Shown here: piece by piece, positions 1 to 8,894 of the stretch
How positions within the stretch are numbered: the stretch's first letter is position 1
Layout: the number at the start of each line of letters is the position of its first letter
Origin: JBIOJM01 sp044450785
Lineage (GTDB): Bacteria; Planctomycetota; Planctomycetia; Isosphaerales; Isosphaeraceae
NCBI GenBank assembly: GCA_044450785.1
Contig: JBIOJM010000022.1
Span: 1-50,847, forward strand
DNA: 50,847 bases
Direction: 5' to 3'
Position numbers and translations under genes: made by a program
The notes under the pieces: model-generated
What the model was told of the DNA's origin: nothing
What the model saw: only the letters and a program-made list of their open reading frames with translations
Databases searched by the model: none

Positions 1-201
1 GTTGCGTCGCATCATGGCAAGTCTGATCTCCGCCAGGGTGCGACAGCAAACGTCTGTCCGCGTCCCGTGCGCGCTACCGAAAGCGCTACCAGTCTGATAC
101 CCGAATACCCAGACTTGGCCGTCGTCTTGGCCGCCTGGCCCGAGTTGCCCGAGGCCTTTCGCGCCGGAATCGTGGCGATCATCAAAGCCGCCGCGAAGTG
201 A
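1..201 (+). CDS. C-terminal tail of a recombinase/integrase-like protein (5' end outside window)
   Basis: The frame is open from base 1 to a TGA at 199-201 and has no start codon, so this is the end of a gene that begins before the window. The last 30 or so residues (PDLAVVLAAWPELPEAFRAG, then IVAIIKAAAK) resemble, from memory, the short acidic tail that follows the catalytic domain in many planctomycete tyrosine-type integrases. No catalytic motif lies inside the window, so the assignment rests on this tail alone. Upstream of the tail the composition is less protein-like, so the gene may already be degraded. It could equally be the end of an unrelated hypothetical protein. Confidence 0.45.
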   Translation, partial: VASHHGKSDLRQGATANVCPRPVRATESATSLIPEYPDLAVVLAAWPELPEAFRAGIVAIIKAAAK

Positions 202-407
202 GTGCATCCATTCCTGTTTAGCATGGCAGACCGGCGCACGCGACAACCTGAAGCCGCGATGTGGTTGAATCCGAAGCCGCACTGCGACAGAATGGGGTTG
301 CGATGGCAGCCATTGTCTAGCTCCGAGGACGCGATATCTTCTGATCAGCTTTTCGCCCCTCCTCGGGGGATCTGGCTACCGCGTGCCGCCTCGTTTTACG
401 GCTGTCA

Positions 408-496
408 GAAGTGTAAAGGGTCAATATCCGGCTCGGAGCGGCGGTTCTTGATCCATCGCTTCAGGACCTGCGTCGAACCGGAAGTGTAACGGGTCA
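408..496 (+). repeat. Pair of 16-bp direct repeats in a 365-bp gene-free stretch
   Basis: Bases 202-566 hold no convincing gene. Inside it, GAAGTGTAAAGGGTCA (408-423) recurs as GAAGTGTAACGGGTCA (481-496), 15 of 16 identical and 73 bp apart. Ends in ...TCA (TGA... on the other strand) and closely repeated terminal motifs are known from IS21-type elements, so this may be a relic insertion-sequence end. No transposase of that family is present, so this is only a possibility. Confidence 0.4.
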
Positions 497-566
497 TCTA
501 GAGTCGAGGATTAACACACGCGAAGGCTTGCGCCGATCGACTGGGGCTCTTGGCAGGGGAGGGTAC

Positions 567-1142
567 ATGGCAGAGCATCTCGTGTTCTGGCCCGTGTTCG
601 AGCCGGTGATCGCCCCGCTGCTTGGCGAAGAGGATGATCCCACGCTGTGGCCGGTCGTGCTGGACATCATCTACGCGGATGCCCAAGCGTTGGCCCGGCT
701 CGTGTCCGGCCCCCACCGCGTCCTCACGCAGATCGGTCGGTGCTCGCACTGGCTGGCCCCGAATAAAGCCCGATGGACTGCGGACGGCAGCTTCGCCTGG
801 CCGTCGGGTTACCACGGCACCGGCTTCAGGTGCACGGGCCTTCCGGAGTTCGACTGGTTCGGGCAGTGGGCCTGGTGTCCAAGGTCACAGAGCTGGATTG
901 TCACCGATGACCGACCATCGTCCCAGGACCTGGTGTTTCGTGTGGCTGTTCCCTCGCGGACCTGTCGACACCGCCAAGCAGCGGTCCATACCGTCTGGCG
1001 GCCCGGCGCCCCACCCCTTCCGCGGGTGGAGGTGATGCAGTTCTATGGGTTTCGGCGGCGGACGGCGCAATGGTCGTGTACTGCCTATCGTTATTGGTGT
1101 CCCAAGGATCAGCGCGTCTACGAAGAAACTGTCGAGGCGTGA
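567..1142 (+). CDS. Hypothetical protein, 191 aa
   Basis: I do not recognise this protein. The ATG at 567 has a strong ribosome binding site (AGGGGAGG) a few bases upstream, which is why I prefer it to the ATG at 528. The product is soluble and rich in Trp, Arg and Cys. It starts with a hydrophobic, acidic stretch (EHLVFWPVFEPVIAPLLGEE) and has several Trp-containing segments in its middle, such as FDWFGQWAWCPRSQSW. There is no signal peptide, membrane segment or nucleotide-binding motif. It sits between a recombinase-like tail and a transposase remnant, so it is probably accessory DNA. Confidence 0.55.
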   Translation: MAEHLVFWPVFEPVIAPLLGEEDDPTLWPVVLDIIYADAQALARLVSGPHRVLTQIGRCSHWLAPNKARWTADGSFAWPSGYHGTGFRCTGLPEFDWFGQWAWCPRSQSWIVTDDRPSSQDLVFRVAVPSRTCRHRQAAVHTVWRPGAPPLPRVEVMQFYGFRRRTAQWSCTAYRYWCPKDQRVYEETVEA

Positions 1143-1285
1143 ACGATCAACAAAACGCCGAAGCCCACCCGGACTCCCGTGGTGACAGATGGTATGCCTC
1201 CGAGCGCGAGCGCAATAGCTCATCTATAAACTGCCGATCGACGATGACCCATCGGCCGAGGACGTCATGGACCGGACCCAGTCGA

Positions 1286-1540
1286 TTACGCAAGGCGAGG
1301 GCCACCCTTGTTCACCTTCATTCGGTACTTCGGACAGTAGGTCCCAAGGCACGCCATCGTGCCAGCCACAATCGCGCATCTCTTGGATGCGTCGAGCATC
1401 ACGAGGCTGCCCATCTGATCGCTGGAAAAGATCTGCGAAAGGCAAGAGCTGAAGCAACCAACCACGCCCGCGAAGATTGCGGTAGCGATGAGCAAGTAAC
1501 CCAAGAATCGGTTCGTCGATATTGGATCTGTGTTCACCAT
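1286..1540 (-). CDS. Small putative membrane protein, 84 aa
   Basis: The product has an N-terminal hydrophobic segment (about residues 13-30) ending in AGVVGC, which could be a lipoprotein signal with the Cys as lipidation site, and a second moderately hydrophobic segment near residues 56-68. The ribosome binding site is weak (GGAAAGAAATC before the ATG). Both a longer minus-strand frame (1224-1685) and a plus-strand frame (1070-1663) overlap it, but their translations are Arg/Ser-rich and look like shadows. No family recognised. Confidence 0.35.
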   Translation of the reverse strand: MVNTDPISTNRFLGYLLIATAIFAGVVGCFSSCLSQIFSSDQMGSLVMLDASKRCAIVAGTMACLGTYCPKYRMKVNKGGPRLA

Positions 1541-1542
1541 GA

Positions 1543-1704
1543 TTTCTTTCCACCGCTCGAGAAGAGGACATCAAAGTCCTGCGTGCGCACGAGCATACCG
1601 GCCGACCACTGGGAGAGCAGGGGTTTCTGGCGACGCTCGAACAACACCTGGGCAGGATCCTGAGACGGCAGAAGCCCGGCCCCAAGGGAAGGCCGCAGAG
1701 ATAA
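1543..1704 (+). pseudogene. Remnant of a REP-associated tyrosine transposase (RAYT, IS200-like), C-terminal end only
   Basis: In this frame a stop at 1540 is followed by about 50 sense codons to TAA at 1702-1704. Codons from 1561 read EEDIKVLRAHEHTGRPLGEQ and then GFLATLEQHLGRILRRQKPG with a short Lys/Arg tail. The LRxHxxTGRPLG...FLxxLExxLGRxLRxxKxGPK pattern is the characteristic C-terminus of RAYT proteins, which act on REP-type palindromes. The catalytic HUH and Tyr parts are absent, so the copy is dead. REP-like palindromes occur elsewhere in the window (8727-8766). Confidence 0.7.
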
Positions 1705-1726
1705 GTATGGTGTCTCCGGAACCCAG

Positions 1727-2845
1727 TCAGACCGTCACCACGGCCAGGGCCTGGTTCAAGGCGGGCATCAATTCCTTGCTGAACAGCTCCATGCTGCGCA
1801 GCCAGCTCGCCTTGTCGTCCCAGTCGTAGCCCATCATGACCAGGGTGCCGAACGGCCCGGTCTCTTCGATCAGCGCCAGCAGGCGGCGAAGAGCCTCGTC
1901 GACGTCGCCGGCGATGATCTGCTCGGTCATGAGGTAGTCGAGGTTGCAGTCAGCGTCGCTCATGGTGAGGTCGCGCTTGTAGATCTTCCGCCCGAGCCCC
2001 TTGTCGAAGAGGTGGCCGATATACTCGAAGCACTTGCCGAGTGAGTTGGTCCGCGCCCTCTGCTGTGCCTCCTTGGTGGTATCCGCGAGGAAGATCGAGC
2101 GAGCGATCTTCCAGTCGGAGCGATCGGGCCGGCGGCCGGCCTCGAGCCCGGCCTCCTCGTAGGTCTTCCAGATATCGGCCAGTACGTTGCCGGGGACGAG
2201 GCAGTGGCCGAAGGGCTGGAACCCGCGCCGCCCGGCGGTTCGCATGCTCGGCGAAAGGCGGCTCGTGCCGGGGATGGCGATCGGCGGGTGGGGCCGCTGG
2301 TAGGGTTTGGGGATGTACCCGATGCCCGTCTCGGTGTCGACCGTCTTTTCGAGGTGAATCTTCCAGTACTTCCCATCGAAATGGTAGGGCGGGTCGGACG
2401 CCCAGAGTTGCAGGACGGCCTCGATTCCCTCATCGACCATTTCGGCGGCGTTCTTGGGGTCGACGCCGTAGAGTTCCTGGTCGGCCGTCACGCTGCCGGC
2501 GCCGAAGCAGAGGTTGAGCCTCCCCTTGGACAGATGGTCGAGGAACGCCAGGCGGCAGGCGACATGTGCGGGGTTGTGCTGCTGGATGCAGACGGGGGCA
2601 GGGCCCAACCGGATTGTCTTCGTCTCGCCGAGGGCGCGGGCGATGAAGATCTCGGGCATCACGATGTTCTCGTACTTCATCGTGTGGTGCTCGCCGATCC
2701 AGAACTCGCCGAAACCGAACTCCTCTGCCCGGACGATGAGCTCCAGGTCCTCGTCGTAGCACTGGGCGGCGGGCTTGCCCGGGTCATGGAAGGGCATGAT
2801 GAAGATGCCGGAGCGAACGGCTACGGGATACCCATTCAGGCTCAT
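1727..2845 (-). CDS. LLM-class flavin-dependent oxidoreductase (luciferase-like monooxygenase)
   Basis: The 372-residue product is a full-length member of the bacterial luciferase-like superfamily, which uses reduced flavin (FMNH2 or F420H2) to oxidise small organic substrates. Family signatures include the N-terminal strand (RSGIFIMPFHDPG), AEEFGFGEFWIGEHH, a flavin-contact segment near LGPAPVCIQQHNPAHVACRL, GRLNLCFGAGSVTADQELYG, and the PPIAIPGTSRLSPSMRTAG stretch. The composition suits a cytosolic enzyme. It is closest in layout to the limonene or nitrilotriacetate monooxygenase type, but the substrate cannot be told. It stands alone, transcribed away from the ECF sigma gene, so a separate flavin reductase would have to come from elsewhere. 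Confidence 0.88.
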   Translation of the reverse strand: MSLNGYPVAVRSGIFIMPFHDPGKPAAQCYDEDLELIVRAEEFGFGEFWIGEHHTMKYENIVMPEIFIARALGETKTIRLGPAPVCIQQHNPAHVACRLAFLDHLSKGRLNLCFGAGSVTADQELYGVDPKNAAEMVDEGIEAVLQLWASDPPYHFDGKYWKIHLEKTVDTETGIGYIPKPYQRPHPPIAIPGTSRLSPSMRTAGRRGFQPFGHCLVPGNVLADIWKTYEEAGLEAGRRPDRSDWKIARSIFLADTTKEAQQRARTNSLGKCFEYIGHLFDKGLGRKIYKRDLTMSDADCNLDYLMTEQIIAGDVDEALRRLLALIEETGPFGTLVMMGYDWDDKASWLRSMELFSKELMPALNQALAVVTV

Positions 2846-2948
2846 GATTCAACCCTCTGGTTGGTGGGCTTGGTGGTTGACGATTATACAGCCGGCCGGT
2901 TCGGGTGCAATCAAGTCCCGCCCCGGCTCGCGGGCACAACTCCCGGCG

Positions 2949-3103
2949 AGGAAACGGCCTCTTCACGTCTCCGCCGTTGCTTCGGTCTTTCTTGCCGAGG
3001 ACAATCGAGTCGAATGCAAGGCGTGAGCTGCGCCGGGTGCGGGCTTGCTTGCGCAAAATCCAAGCCCCTCGCGCTGAGTTTCTCCGGTTCATCCGTCAAT
3101 CCT
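2949..3103. repeat. Dispersed ~155-bp intergenic repeat, copy A
   Basis: This block matches 20542-20695 over its whole length in the same orientation, by eye roughly 80% identical with a few 1-2 bp indels. Long shared words include GACAATCGAGTCGAATG, CCCCTCGCGCTGAGTTT and TTCATCCGTC. Both copies begin AGGAAAC and end ATCCT, giving a very short imperfect terminal inversion. The copy lies between the flavin oxidoreductase and the ECF sigma gene. On the minus strand it gives a spurious ORF starting MNRRNSARGA. It carries no gene and behaves like a small non-autonomous element. Confidence 0.8.
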
Positions 3104-3144
3104 AGATAGGCAAGCCCCGCACGAATCACGAAGGGGTTGTTCGC

Positions 3145-3678
3145 GTGCGTCCTGTGGAATCGTATCGAAACGATTTGTTGCTCCTGGCCCGGCTGCAGCT
3201 TGCACCCGAGCTTCAGGGCAAGCTGGATCCCTCGGACCTGGTGCAGCAAACGCTCCTGAAGGCCCACCAAAACCGTGACCAGTTCCGCGGTTCGTCAGAT
3301 GCGGAGCATGTGGCCTGGCTGCGGACGATCCTGGTCAACGCATTGACCGACGCGATGAGAAAGTTTGCACCCAAAGCTGGCCCGCGGGAGCGTTCCCTGG
3401 AGGCGGATCTGGAGCAGTCGTCGCGGCGACTGGAGGCGATCCTCGCGGCCGATCAGACGTCACCCAGCCAGCAGGTGATTCGCCACGAGCAGTTGATCCG
3501 ACTGGCCGACGCCCTGGCCAAGCTTCCGGACGACCAGCGGCAAGCCGTCGAGCTGCGCCACCTGCGAGGGCTGGCGACCGTGGAGATTTCCGAGCGGTTG
3601 AATCGCAGCGTTGCGGCCGTCGGAGGGCTGCTGCAGCGCGGGCTGCGGGCGCTCCGAGTGAGCCTGGACGAATCGTGA
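3145..3678 (+). CDS. ECF-type RNA polymerase sigma factor
   Basis: The 177-residue product has sigma region 2 (QGKLDPSDLVQQTLLKAHQN, then WLRTILVNALTDAMR for the -10 contact helix) and region 4 (LPDDQRQAVELRHLRGLATV with a helix-turn-helix ending in AAVGGLLQRGLRALR). This is the planctomycete ECF type that travels with Ser/Thr kinases. The start is GTG at 3145 with AAGGGG at a good distance upstream. Its TGA at 3676-3678 lies 14 bp before the kinase ATG, so the two are surely co-transcribed. Family precedent suggests the kinase or its propeller regulates this sigma factor; no anti-sigma gene is present. Confidence 0.93.
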   Translation: MRPVESYRNDLLLLARLQLAPELQGKLDPSDLVQQTLLKAHQNRDQFRGSSDAEHVAWLRTILVNALTDAMRKFAPKAGPRERSLEADLEQSSRRLEAILAADQTSPSQQVIRHEQLIRLADALAKLPDDQRQAVELRHLRGLATVEISERLNRSVAAVGGLLQRGLRALRVSLDES

Positions 3679-3692
3679 CGAGGAACCGAGCC

Positions 3693-6600
3693 ATGCCCGA
3701 TCAGACGAATTGTGAGGATGCCAGGCGACGACGACTGGATGAGGTCATTGGCGCGTTCCTCGTCGCCCTCGATGGGGGTCAAAACCCGAATCCTCGCGAA
3801 TGGCTGGCGCGTTATCCCGAGCTTTGCCCCGAGCTGTCCGAGTTCTTCGCCGACCGCGAGCGGATGGACGAGCTGGTCGAGCCTCTGAGGATGTCTCCGG
3901 ATACGACAACCGATGTTGCGTTCAGCGACTCGAAGGCCGCCAACGACGATGGCGCGTCTGCCCCCTTGCCGACAGGCACGCGGGTTCGCTACTTCGGCGA
4001 CTACGAATTGCAGAGAGTGCTGGGCGAAGGTGGCATGGGGATCGTCTACAAGGCCCGTCAGATCAGCCTGAATCGCGCGGTTGCCTTGAAAGATGATCAA
4101 GGCCGCCCGCTTCGCGTCCGACGACGATCGTCGGCGGTTTCAGAACGAAGCCGAGGCCGTCGCGCGGCTTGATCATCCCAACATTGTGCCAATCTTCGAG
4201 GTTGGCCAGTTCGAAGACCAGCATTACTTCAGCATGAAGCTGATCGGGGGAGAAAGTCTCGATAAGGGGCTCAAGGACTACACGGCACACCCGAGTCGTG
4301 CGGCCCGGCTGGTGGCAGTTGTGGCCGGAGCGGTCCACCACGCCCATCAACGGGGCATTCTCCATCGTGACTTGAAACCAGCGAACATCCTGATCGATGC
4401 CGAAGGGCAGCCGCATGTCACCGACTTCGGCCTGGCCAAGCGGGTCGAAGGGGACAGCGAGCTGACCCAGTCGGGCGCGATCCTGGGGACTCCGGCCTAC
4501 ATGGCTCCGGAGCAGGCTTCGGGCCGGCGCGGCGCCGTGACGACCTCGACCGATGTCCATGGCCTGGGAATGATCCTCTTTGCGTTGTTCACAGGGCGGG
4601 CGCCGTTCGGGGGGACTACGGTCCTGGACACGCTTGAGCAGGTGCGCGAGCGGCCGCCGGATTCGCCGCGGAAGCTCAATCCGCGGGTGCCGCGCGACCT
4701 GGAAGTCATTTGCCTGAGGTGCCTGGAGAAGGATCCGCGCCGGCGCTACGCCAGCGCCGACGCGCTCGCCGAGGATTTGAAGCGGTGGCTGGCCGGCGAG
4801 CCGATCGCGGCACGGCCGGTGGGGAATGCGGCGCGGGTGTGGATGTGGTGCCGGCGCAATCCCATCATCGCCGCGGCAGCAGGCCTGGTGGCGGCATCGC
4901 TGCTGGTCGTGGTCGTGTTGTCATTGCTGTATGCTGGCCAGCAGACTCGGCTGGCAGAGGCCAAGACTCGTTACGCCGACGAGCAGCGTCGCCGTGGCAG
5001 CGAGCAAGCTGAGGCCACCACGAAGATCACCGGGCTGAACAAGAACCTGGAGAAGGAAAGGCAGGATCTCAAGACGGCGCTGGCCGACTCGAACCGCAGG
5101 TTGGCGATGGTCCACTTTGAACGCGCGCAACGCTCTTTCGACAGCAACCAAATCAACATTGGCCTGCTCTGGTTGGTCGAGACCTGGCGCTACGCCGCGA
5201 AAGCAGACGACCTAGCGTGGCAGCACCTCGCTCGGGCCAACCTGTCATTCTGGCGCCTCCAGTGCCCCGATCCTAAGGGTGTATTTTTCCATAGAACGGT
5301 GGTCTCGGGCGTCGCCTTCAGTCCGGACGGAAGGACCATACTCACCTGGAGCGCTTTCGGGACACCCCCCCGGCTGTGGAATGCCGCCACTGGCCTGCCT
5401 ATAGGCAACCCTTTGGAGCATGAAGGCGTGGTCTATACCGCGGCGTTCAGCCCCGACGGCAAGACCATCCTCACCGCAGGCCAGCGCGGAGCTGGACTCC
5501 AAAGACAGAATGAGGCGCGTCTCTGGGATGCCGCCACCGGAAAGCCCATTGGTAAGCCTCTGTATCGTCGAGGCGGTGTTGCTTTCCGCGGTTTCACGCC
5601 CGCGGCGTTCAGTCCCAGCGGCAAGACCATCCTCACCGCAGGCCAGCGCGAATCCGGATACCAAGGACCGAACGAGGCGCATCTCTGGGATGCCGCCACG
5701 TGGCAGCCTATCGGTCGGCCATTAGTGCATCAGGCGCAAATCCGTTCCGTGGCGTTCAGTCCCGACGGCAAGACCATCGTCACCGTAGACATGTCTAACA
5801 TGGCGCGGCTCTGGGACGCCGCCACGACCCAGCCCGTAGGTCAACCCATGACTCATCAAGCCGAGATAGTGGCTGTCGCGTTCGCTCCCAACGGCAAGAC
5901 CGTCCTAACCGGGAGCCATGACAAGACGGCGCGGCTATGGGATGCTCTTACCGCCGAGCCCATCGGACTGCCGATGGCGCACCAAGGTGAAGTGAGTTCC
6001 GTGGCGTTCAGCCCCGATGGCGAGACCGTCCTGACCGGGAGCAGTGACAGGACGGCGCGACTATGGGATGCTCTTACCGTCCAGCCGATCGGCATGCCGA
6101 TGACGCACCAAGGTGAGGTGACTTCCGTGGCGTTCAGCCCCGATGGCGAGACCGTCCTAACCGGGAGCCTTGACAAGACGGCGCGGCTCTGGGACGCCGC
6201 CACGACCCAGCCCGTAGGTCAGCCCATGACTCATCGAGGTGAGGTAGCTTCCGTGGCGTACAGTCCCGACGGCAAGACTGTCCTAACCGGGAGCTATGAC
6301 CAGACGGCGCGGCTGTGGGATGCGAATAACGGACGGCTCATCGGTCGACCAATTGATCATCAAGGTGAGGCCGCATCTGTGTCGTTCAGCCCAGACGGAA
6401 GGGCCGTACTGACGGGTGGCAGCCCGGCGGCGCGCCTGTGGCATGCCTCTAGCGGCCGGCCCATGGGTCTTCCAATGGTGTATCGAGGCGCGTCTGGTTC
6501 GATGGCGTTCAGACCAGACGGCAAGACGATCCTCACCGGAAGCTACTACAATAGGGCGCAGCTCTGGGATGCCGCCACCTCGCAGCCTATCGGTCAGCCT

Positions 6601-8349
6601 TTAGTGCATCAAGCCCCGGTCGATTCCGTCGCGTTCAGCCCCGACGGCAAGACAGTCGTTACGGGTAGTGATCAGACGGCGCGGCTCTGGGACGTCGCCA
6701 GCAGTCAGCCCATCGGGAAACCAATGGTGCATCAGGAAGGGATGGGGCTCTTGTCGGTGGCGTTTAGTCCGGACGGCAAGACCACCCTCACGACGAGTCT
6801 TAACGACAACACCGCGCGGCTGTGGGTCGCTGCCACCGGCTCGCCCGCGGGTCAGCCCATGGCGCACGAAAGTCGGGTCATTTTCGCGGCGTTTAGCCCC
6901 GATGGCAAAACCATCCTCACCGGGAGCGGTGGCACCGCCCGGCTGTGGGATGCCGCCACCGGTCGCCCTCTTGGTCAGCCGGTGGTCCATCAACTCCAAT
7001 TCGCTCCCAGAGCATTCAGCGCCGACGGGAAAACGTTCCTCAGCGTTGGCGACAAGATTCGGCTGTGGGACATCGCTAGCGGTCATCCAATCGGTCAGCC
7101 AATAGTCGGTGGAAGCGGGGCCAAGTCCGTGGCGTTAAGCCCCGACGGGAAGACGATAGTCGCATCTCACGAAGACTCGAAGGTGCGCCTATGGGACGCC
7201 GCCACCGGTCAGCCCATTGGCCCGCCCCTGGATCAAGAAGGCTTGGCCTTTTGCGTGGGATTCAGCCCCGACGGCAGGACCATCGTCAGCGCGAGTTACA
7301 ACTTTAGAACCAGGAGAAACGCGCTTGGGCCCGAGTACACGGCGCGACTTTGGCACCTTCCCGCTCTGGTGGATGACGATCTGCCTCGCATCAAGGTCTG
7401 GGTCGAAGCCGTGACTGGCCTAGGGGTGAATGACTATGGAACTATTGGAGCCCTCGATTCCGAGATCTGGCAGGTGCGTCGCAGGCGGTTAGAGCAACTT
7501 GGCGGGCTGGCGAAGACCGATTCTGGATGTTTCATCGATCCCGTAATCAATGGCTTTGACCCGACCGCCCGGGCCCGGGCCCTAATGGAGAGGCAGAGAT
7601 GGACCGAGGCCGAGGCCGCATACGCCGAGGCCGTCCAAGCCCTCCCGCTCAGCGGCGCGGTCCGACTCGAACGTGGTCGCTTCTACATCACGCGTTGCGA
7701 TCCGGAGAGAGCCGCCGCCAACTTCCGCGAATTTGTTCGGCTCCAGCCAGCGGACTTTCAAACTCGTCGTTTCGAAATGCTGACGCTCCTAGCCGCTGGG
7801 GATCACGATGGATTTGGCCGCGCTGGCTCAAACCTGCTCGACCAATTCCGCCAGGCGGCTGACCACACGAAGGCCAAAAGTATCTACGCAGCCAAAAAAA
7901 AGACTGAGGACGCCATTACAGCCGACAGTGTGGCTTGGTCTTTGGCGATGGCCCCGTGCGCAGTCGCCGACAAATCGGTCTCGGTTCGACTGGCGGAGAT
8001 AGCTGTCAAGGACTCGTTCAGGGCTCAGAAGCACTCCGCACTGGGGACACTCGGCGCTGCCCTGTACCGCGCGGGACAGTTCGAGGACGCGATACAACGA
8101 CTGAATGACGGAATCCAGCTTCGGGATGGCACAACCACCCCCCGGGACTCGGTGTTTCTGGCGATGTCTCATCATCGCCTCGGGCATCGCGACGCGGCCC
8201 GCCGATGGCTCGACCGGCTCCGTAACCGGCAGCCGAGCACCGACCCGAACCAGTTCTGGGACGAGCTGGAGATCCGCCTCCTCCGCAGCGAGGCCGAAGC
8301 GGTAATCCTCTACGACCCGATCTTCCCCGCTAACCCTTTCGCCCGTTGA
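3693..8349 (+). CDS. Membrane Ser/Thr protein kinase with 16 WD40 repeats and TPR tail; one-base frameshift at 4089-4092
   Basis: Read as one gene of about 1551 residues. The N-terminal frame ends the glycine loop (LGEGGMGIVYKARQ, near residue 111) and reaches the VALK lysine at codon 4089. The following MIKAARFASDD continues only in the next frame from ATG 4093, so one base of AAAG is extra. Then come HRDLKPAN (catalytic Asp near fused residue 226), DFG (244), GTPAYMAPEQ, a transmembrane segment (about 389-415), a short coiled coil, 16 WD40 repeats (nt 5305-7360, mostly PDGKT...ARLWDAAT) and a TPR-like tail. The kinase faces the cytoplasm and the propeller should be outside. ATG 3693 has GAGGA upstream. 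Unless the extra base is a sequencing error, the split would leave a kinase without its Gly loop. Confidence 0.85.
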
Positions 8350-8894
8350 GCCCAGATCGACCTCGTCTCAAGCGGCCCGGTCAACAATGAGGGTCGGTTC
8401 AAGTCCCTTTCGTGCGACGTCCGAAGGATTGCGGATTCGCACCCGTGGTCTTGTTGCCGGAATCGTTCCAGCAAGACCGCGAGATCTCACATCCGTCGTG
8501 TCAACCAACGCCCCCTGCCAGCCGATTCGCCGTCGACGGATTGCCGCCACTCGGGAACCGTTCCGTGCCGCTCGTTGCGATAACCCCCGAGTCGAACGCA
8601 GACGTGACAAGAAGCAGACGGGGCAGCGGCAAATTCTGGGAGAGTCTTCCATTCCCGCGTTGAGTCAGTGCTCCTCATCCGTCTTAGACACTAGGTGGAC
8701 CGGAGGAAAGGATCGCTGAGGTGTATGTCAGGCTTTCCAGCCTGACGTCAGGCTCGAAAGCCTGACCTACAGTGTGCTTTCCTATGCAGTTCCACTTCGA
8801 TTGGCCGCGCTCGACACCCGGAGAGGTCTTCCAAGTGCGTCCGGTGGAATCGTGTCCGACCTGCCGGCCGATCAAACGACGAAGGAGTCACACG
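8350..8894. other. Gene-free stretch between kinase and secreted protein
   Basis: No frame here gives a believable protein; the short ORFs are Arg/Ser-rich and overlap in all directions. The only clear structure is the double palindrome at 8727-8766, listed separately. The promoter of the downstream secreted-protein gene should lie near 8760-8880, but I see no strong -35/-10 pair. Confidence 0.6.
8727..8766. repeat. Two abutting 20-bp REP-like palindromes
   Basis: GTCAGGCTTTCCAGCCTGAC (8727-8746) is followed without a gap by GTCAGGCTCGAAAGCCTGAC (8747-8766). Each is an 8-bp perfect stem (GTCAGGCT/AGCCTGAC) with a 4-nt loop. Together they can form twin hairpins or one long cruciform. Paired palindromes in intergenic DNA are the usual form of REP/BIME elements mobilised by RAYT transposases, and a RAYT remnant lies at 1543-1704. 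Confidence 0.85.

Noticed and set aside
8385..8420. T-loop-like GGTTCAAGTCC, possible tRNA fragment
   Set aside because: The flanking bases do not pair as a T stem and no acceptor strand follows.
8835..8856. 20 of 22 bases identical to the start of the ECF sigma gene (3145-3166)
   Set aside because: The similarity ends at once on both sides, so a relic sigma gene cannot be supported; chance or a very short duplication.
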